DNA from: Holophagaceae bacterium
GTDB taxonomy: Bacteria > Acidobacteriota > Holophagae > Holophagales > Holophagaceae
Direction of reading: 5' to 3'
NCBI GenBank assembly: GCA_025353305.1
Contig: JANXQX010000129.1
Coordinates: 1-8,090, forward strand
DNA: 8,090 nucleotides
Part shown: in pieces, positions 5,211 through 8,090 of the stretch
Layout: each line of letters begins with the position of its first letter
How positions within the stretch are numbered: position 1 is the first letter of the stretch
The notes under the pieces: model-generated
Database searches by the model: none
Told to the model about the DNA's origin: nothing
The model's input: only the letters and a program-made list of their open reading frames with translations
Position numbers and translations under genes: made by a program

Positions 5211-7202
5211 ATGGTCCAATTCAACACACGAGCCAACGAAATTCTGCTGAAGCTGGTCTATTACGGACCCGGCTTGTCAGGGAAGACGACGAATTTGCAA
5301 ATGCTCCACGCGCTGTGCCAGGACCAGCAGCGCGGCGAGATGTTCAGCGTGAACACCCAGGAGGACCGGACCCTCTTCTTTGATCTGCTGCCCATCAATC
5401 TGGGTTACATCTATGGCAACTCCATCCACCTCCAGATCTACACGGTGCCGGGCCAGGTGCAGTACGACGCTTCCCGCCGCGTGGTGCTTGGGGGAGCGGA
5501 CGGGGTGGTCTTCGTGGCGGACAGCTCCGAATCCAAGATGCAGGACAACGTGGATTCACTCTCGAACCTGTATCACAACCTCAACGCGAACCGCCTGAAC
5601 ATCAAGCAGATCCCTTTCGTGCTCCAGTACAACAAGCGGGATCTTCCAGATTCAATGCCCGTCGGCGTCATGAACCGCCGGTTGAATTTCCGCAATGTCC
5701 CCTATTTCGAGGCCGTGGCGAACCGCGGCCCTGGGGTCATGGACACTTTCCTGGCCATCACCCGCGAAACGGTGGGCAGCACCTTCAAGAAGTACCATCT
5801 GGACAAGAAGATCAAGGATTTCGATGAGATGCTCAATCTCATCGAGACCAATATCCGGTCCAACATGCGGGAACTGCCGACTCCTCCGGACTCGCTTGCC
5901 CAGCCTGAATCCACGGTGATGCGGCACAGTGATGTGAGCGTTGCCGACCTCATTCCCGGCAAGGTGGTGGATGCGAGCGATCTGCTTGAAGACGCCCTGA
6001 AATCCAACATGGAGACCGCGCGCCTGTATTCGGAACTGAAGCAGACCAAGTCGACGCTGGAGCAAAAAAACGCAGAGATGAACCAGCTCTACGCGCAGTT
6101 GGAACGGGCCAACCAGGACAATCTCAAGACCCGCCGTTATCTGGAAGGCATCATCCAAGGCGTGGGCGAGGCCATCATTTCCTTCAGCTCTGATGGGAAG
6201 ATTCTCACCTGGAACATGGCGGCGGAAAAAATGTTTGGCCATGCCAGAGCAGATATCGTTGGGCAGACCGTTCAATTGCTTACCCCTGCTTCCAGGAGTT
6301 GGGAGATTTCCCAGGCCGTCACGCTGGTGAGCCAGGGGCAACCGCTTCGCGATGTGCAGACCACACGGCTGCGCAAGGGCGGTATGGAGTTTCCTGTGAG
6401 CATCTCCTATGCCCCCGTGCTAGGCGCCGATGACCGCGTGCTGGCTTTTTCCGCGCTGGTGAAGGATATGGGCCAGCAGAAGGAGTTGGAAAAAAAGCTC
6501 ATGGATTCTCAAGGGCAAACAGGGATGGGACGCATTCTGCCCATCATGCTTAATGCGTTGCAGGCCCGCATCAATCCGATTGTGGTGCAAAGCCGGTTGC
6601 TGCAAGAGAGCGCCATGGAGCCGGCCCAGGCCAACCAAGCGCAAAAAATCCTTCACGCCGTGGATTCCATGCAGGCCCTGATGCGGCCCATCAATCTGGT
6701 GCTGAATCCACCTTCTCTGAGGCTGGAAGCCACCCAGTTGAACAACCTGGTGCTCGAGGCCCAAAAACGCATCGAGCCCGAGGCCGTGGCCGCGGGGGTC
6801 GCAGTGGATGTGAGCCTTGACCCCACTGCACCCGACAGCATGCTGGATGCTGACCAGATGAGGGAGGCCATCGTCGGCCTGCTGCGGAACGCGATTTACT
6901 CCGCTGCTAAATCAGCCCAAAAGCGCGCCCGCGTCGCCACCCGGCGCGTGGGAGAGGCCATGCAGTTGGCCGCGCAGGATTCCGGGCCGTTGTTCAGTGA
7001 GGCCGACCAGGCTTCCGCTTTCGAGCTGGGTTCGGTCAAGGATCTTGATTCCATGGGACTCGCCGTGGCCTCGGCGGTGATCCGTCAGCATGGTGGCCGC
7101 CTTGCCATGCGCAGCCAAGAGGGCTCAGGCAACACCATCATGGCGGAAATTCCGCTCGGCGCCGAGGCCGGCAAACTTGCGCCGGCCGATCCCACGGAAT
7201 GA
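5211..7202 (+). CDS. MglA-type small GTPase fused to PAS and degenerate histidine-kinase-like module
   Basis: A 663-aa three-part signalling protein. Residues 1-200 are an MglA-family GTPase: Walker A GPGLSGKTT (19-27), EDRTLFFD (51-58) with the Arg53 and Thr54 positions, TVPGQ (78-82) and NKRD (141-144). As I recall it, this numbering agrees with Myxococcus xanthus MglA, including Arg53 and Gln82. A charged coiled-coil-like stretch (about 260-305) leads into a PAS domain (about 306-420, with GEAIISFSSDGKILTWN), then a second helix and a kinase-like region (about 425-650). There the HEINP-type site reads QARINPI (451-457) with no histidine. An N-box-like LLRNAIYSA is at 557-565, DSGP at 590-593 and SMGLAVA at 614-620. 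I chose the ATG at 5211 because MVQFNTRANEILLKLVYYG begins where MglA proteins do; an upstream in-frame extension (from 5001) is not family-like. No Shine-Dalgarno is visible. No membrane segment is seen, so it is likely cytoplasmic. Confidence 0.9.
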   Translation: MVQFNTRANEILLKLVYYGPGLSGKTTNLQMLHALCQDQQRGEMFSVNTQEDRTLFFDLLPINLGYIYGNSIHLQIYTVPGQVQYDASRRVVLGGADGVVFVADSSESKMQDNVDSLSNLYHNLNANRLNIKQIPFVLQYNKRDLPDSMPVGVMNRRLNFRNVPYFEAVANRGPGVMDTFLAITRETVGSTFKKYHLDKKIKDFDEMLNLIETNIRSNMRELPTPPDSLAQPESTVMRHSDVSVADLIPGKVVDASDLLEDALKSNMETARLYSELKQTKSTLEQKNAEMNQLYAQLERANQDNLKTRRYLEGIIQGVGEAIISFSSDGKILTWNMAAEKMFGHARADIVGQTVQLLTPASRSWEISQAVTLVSQGQPLRDVQTTRLRKGGMEFPVSISYAPVLGADDRVLAFSALVKDMGQQKELEKKLMDSQGQTGMGRILPIMLNALQARINPIVVQSRLLQESAMEPAQANQAQKILHAVDSMQALMRPINLVLNPPSLRLEATQLNNLVLEAQKRIEPEAVAAGVAVDVSLDPTAPDSMLDADQMREAIVGLLRNAIYSAAKSAQKRARVATRRVGEAMQLAAQDSGPLFSEADQASAFELGSVKDLDSMGLAVASAVIRQHGGRLAMRSQEGSGNTIMAEIPLGAEAGKLAPADPTE

Positions 7203-7233
7203 CGAGCAGAAGCCAATTGCGATAGGAGTGACC

Positions 7234-8090
7234 ATGAAGACCAAGCTCGCATTCTTCCTCGCAACCGGAGCTGTGCTGCTGGGGCAGGCTCCTGCTTCCA
7301 ATCAGCCTCCCGCCGCGCAGCGCCCCGACCGTAACGGCGAGCTGGAGCGCCTGGGCGAAGGCGGCCGGGATCTGATGATCATCGGTGTGGAGGCGCCGGG
7401 CTTCGACAAGTTGAAAGCCACGCAGCGGAAGTATGCCTATTTCCTTTACCGGGCGGCCATCGCGGGCAATGACATCGCCTACCTCCAGAATCACCGCTCT
7501 GCGTTCGAGATCAAGGAACTGTTGGAGCAGATCTATCTTCATAACGAGGGAATCGACGCCGCCGCCATGGAAGGGCTCGAAGAATATTTGAAACTGGTCT
7601 GGGCCAACCACGGCCAGTACGGCCACGACAGCCATTTGAAATTCGTGCCTCGGCTCCTAACCTTCAAGCAGCTTGAGAAGGCCGCGAAACAGGCCCTGAA
7701 GAATGGCGCGGAGTTCAATCTGCGCAACGAGGGCCTGGCCAGGCACCTGGCACGCCTGCGGCCCCAGATCTTCGAGGCCAAGGTGGAGCCTGTCCAGGTG
7801 AACCAGATCGCGGGTGCGGACCCGGTGGCCACCAGCAGCAACGGCCTCTACGATCCGGGCCTCACATCCAAGGAAATACAGGCCGTGTCTCCGGAATTGC
7901 AGGGCAAGCTGAATGTGCGCTTCCAATTCAAGAAGGACAAGAAGGGCAAGAAGATCGCTGAGGCCGAAGAGTTCAAGATCGGTGGCGTCTACGGCGATCA
8001 ACTGGAGCTTGTGAACTATTGGCTGGAGAAGGCTCTCGGCTACGTGGACAACGAGCAGATCGAAGTCGTCAAGGACGGCGTGAAGAAGAC
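7234..8090 (+). CDS. Secreted dipeptidyl-peptidase-III-like (M49) metallopeptidase, N-terminal part
   Basis: Starts with ATG after AGGAG (7224-7228) at 5-nt spacing and stays open for 285 codons to the window end, so the 3' part is missing. Residues 1-20 (MKTKLAFFLATGAVLLGQAP) look like a Sec signal peptide without a lipobox Cys, suggesting periplasmic or exported protein. The mature part recalls the N-terminal lobe of Bacteroides-type DPP III: RDLMIIGVEAPGFDKL (45-60), YAYFLYRAAIAGNDIAYLQN (67-86), EEYLKLVWANHGQYGH (116-131) and SSNGLYDPGLTSKE (201-214). The zinc motif HExxGH and the downstream Glu of M49 enzymes would lie beyond 8090, so activity cannot be judged. M49 enzymes remove dipeptides from peptide N-termini. 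It lies 31 bp after the GTPase gene, on the same strand, so co-transcription is likely. Confidence 0.72.
   Translation, partial: MKTKLAFFLATGAVLLGQAPASNQPPAAQRPDRNGELERLGEGGRDLMIIGVEAPGFDKLKATQRKYAYFLYRAAIAGNDIAYLQNHRSAFEIKELLEQIYLHNEGIDAAAMEGLEEYLKLVWANHGQYGHDSHLKFVPRLLTFKQLEKAAKQALKNGAEFNLRNEGLARHLARLRPQIFEAKVEPVQVNQIAGADPVATSSNGLYDPGLTSKEIQAVSPELQGKLNVRFQFKKDKKGKKIAEAEEFKIGGVYGDQLELVNYWLEKALGYVDNEQIEVVKDGVKK

Noticed and set aside
1..8090. CRISPR array, tRNA, rRNA or insertion sequence
   Set aside because: No regularly spaced repeats, cloverleaf, rRNA segment or transposase was seen on either strand.

Overview
The window is about 60% GC bacterial chromosome, with densely packed genes and ordinary housekeeping functions on both strands. 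The organism is probably a Gram-negative-type environmental bacterium. I lean towards Acidobacteriota (Holophaga/Geothrix-like), because an MglA-type GTPase is fused to sensory domains and sits beside a secreted M49-type peptidase, and because the isoprenoid/envelope gene cluster is classical. This placement is an inference; Myxococcota-like lineages are not excluded.

Layout. (1) Positions 23-727, + strand: pyrH (UMP kinase). (2) Positions 728-822: a convergent intergenic gap filled by a long imperfect inverted repeat. (3) Positions 823-4932, - strand, in transcription order uppS > cdsA > dxr > rseP. This is the conserved cluster for lipid carrier, phospholipid precursor, MEP-pathway isoprenoid and site-2 protease genes. 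The cdsA/dxr and dxr/rseP junctions overlap by 4 nt (ATGA and GTGA). The uppS/cdsA junction is the only open one, and it holds a register-perfect 53-nt hairpin (4176-4228). (4) Positions 4933-5210: a divergent regulatory region. It carries a second exact 28-bp copy of the uppS start region, a possible 49-codon leader ORF that overlaps the uppS start by GTGA, a 12-bp palindrome and a possible minus-strand extended -10. (5) Positions 5211-7202, + strand: a 663-aa protein joining an intact MglA-type GTPase, a coiled-coil linker, a PAS domain and a histidine-kinase-like module that has lost its phosphoacceptor histidine. (6) Positions 7234-8090, + strand: the first 285 codons of a secreted dipeptidyl-peptidase-III-like (M49) protein, running off the window.

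How the genes work together. Dxr makes MEP, which feeds isoprenoid synthesis. UppS condenses isoprenoid units into undecaprenyl diphosphate, the carrier for peptidoglycan and O-antigen. CdsA makes CDP-diacylglycerol for phospholipids. RseP is the intramembrane protease of envelope stress responses. PyrH supplies UDP for UTP and UDP-sugars. The most distinctive item is the GTPase-PAS-pseudokinase fusion, which looks like a one-protein sensor acting through a polarity/motility-type small GTPase. Its exact role cannot be read from sequence alone.
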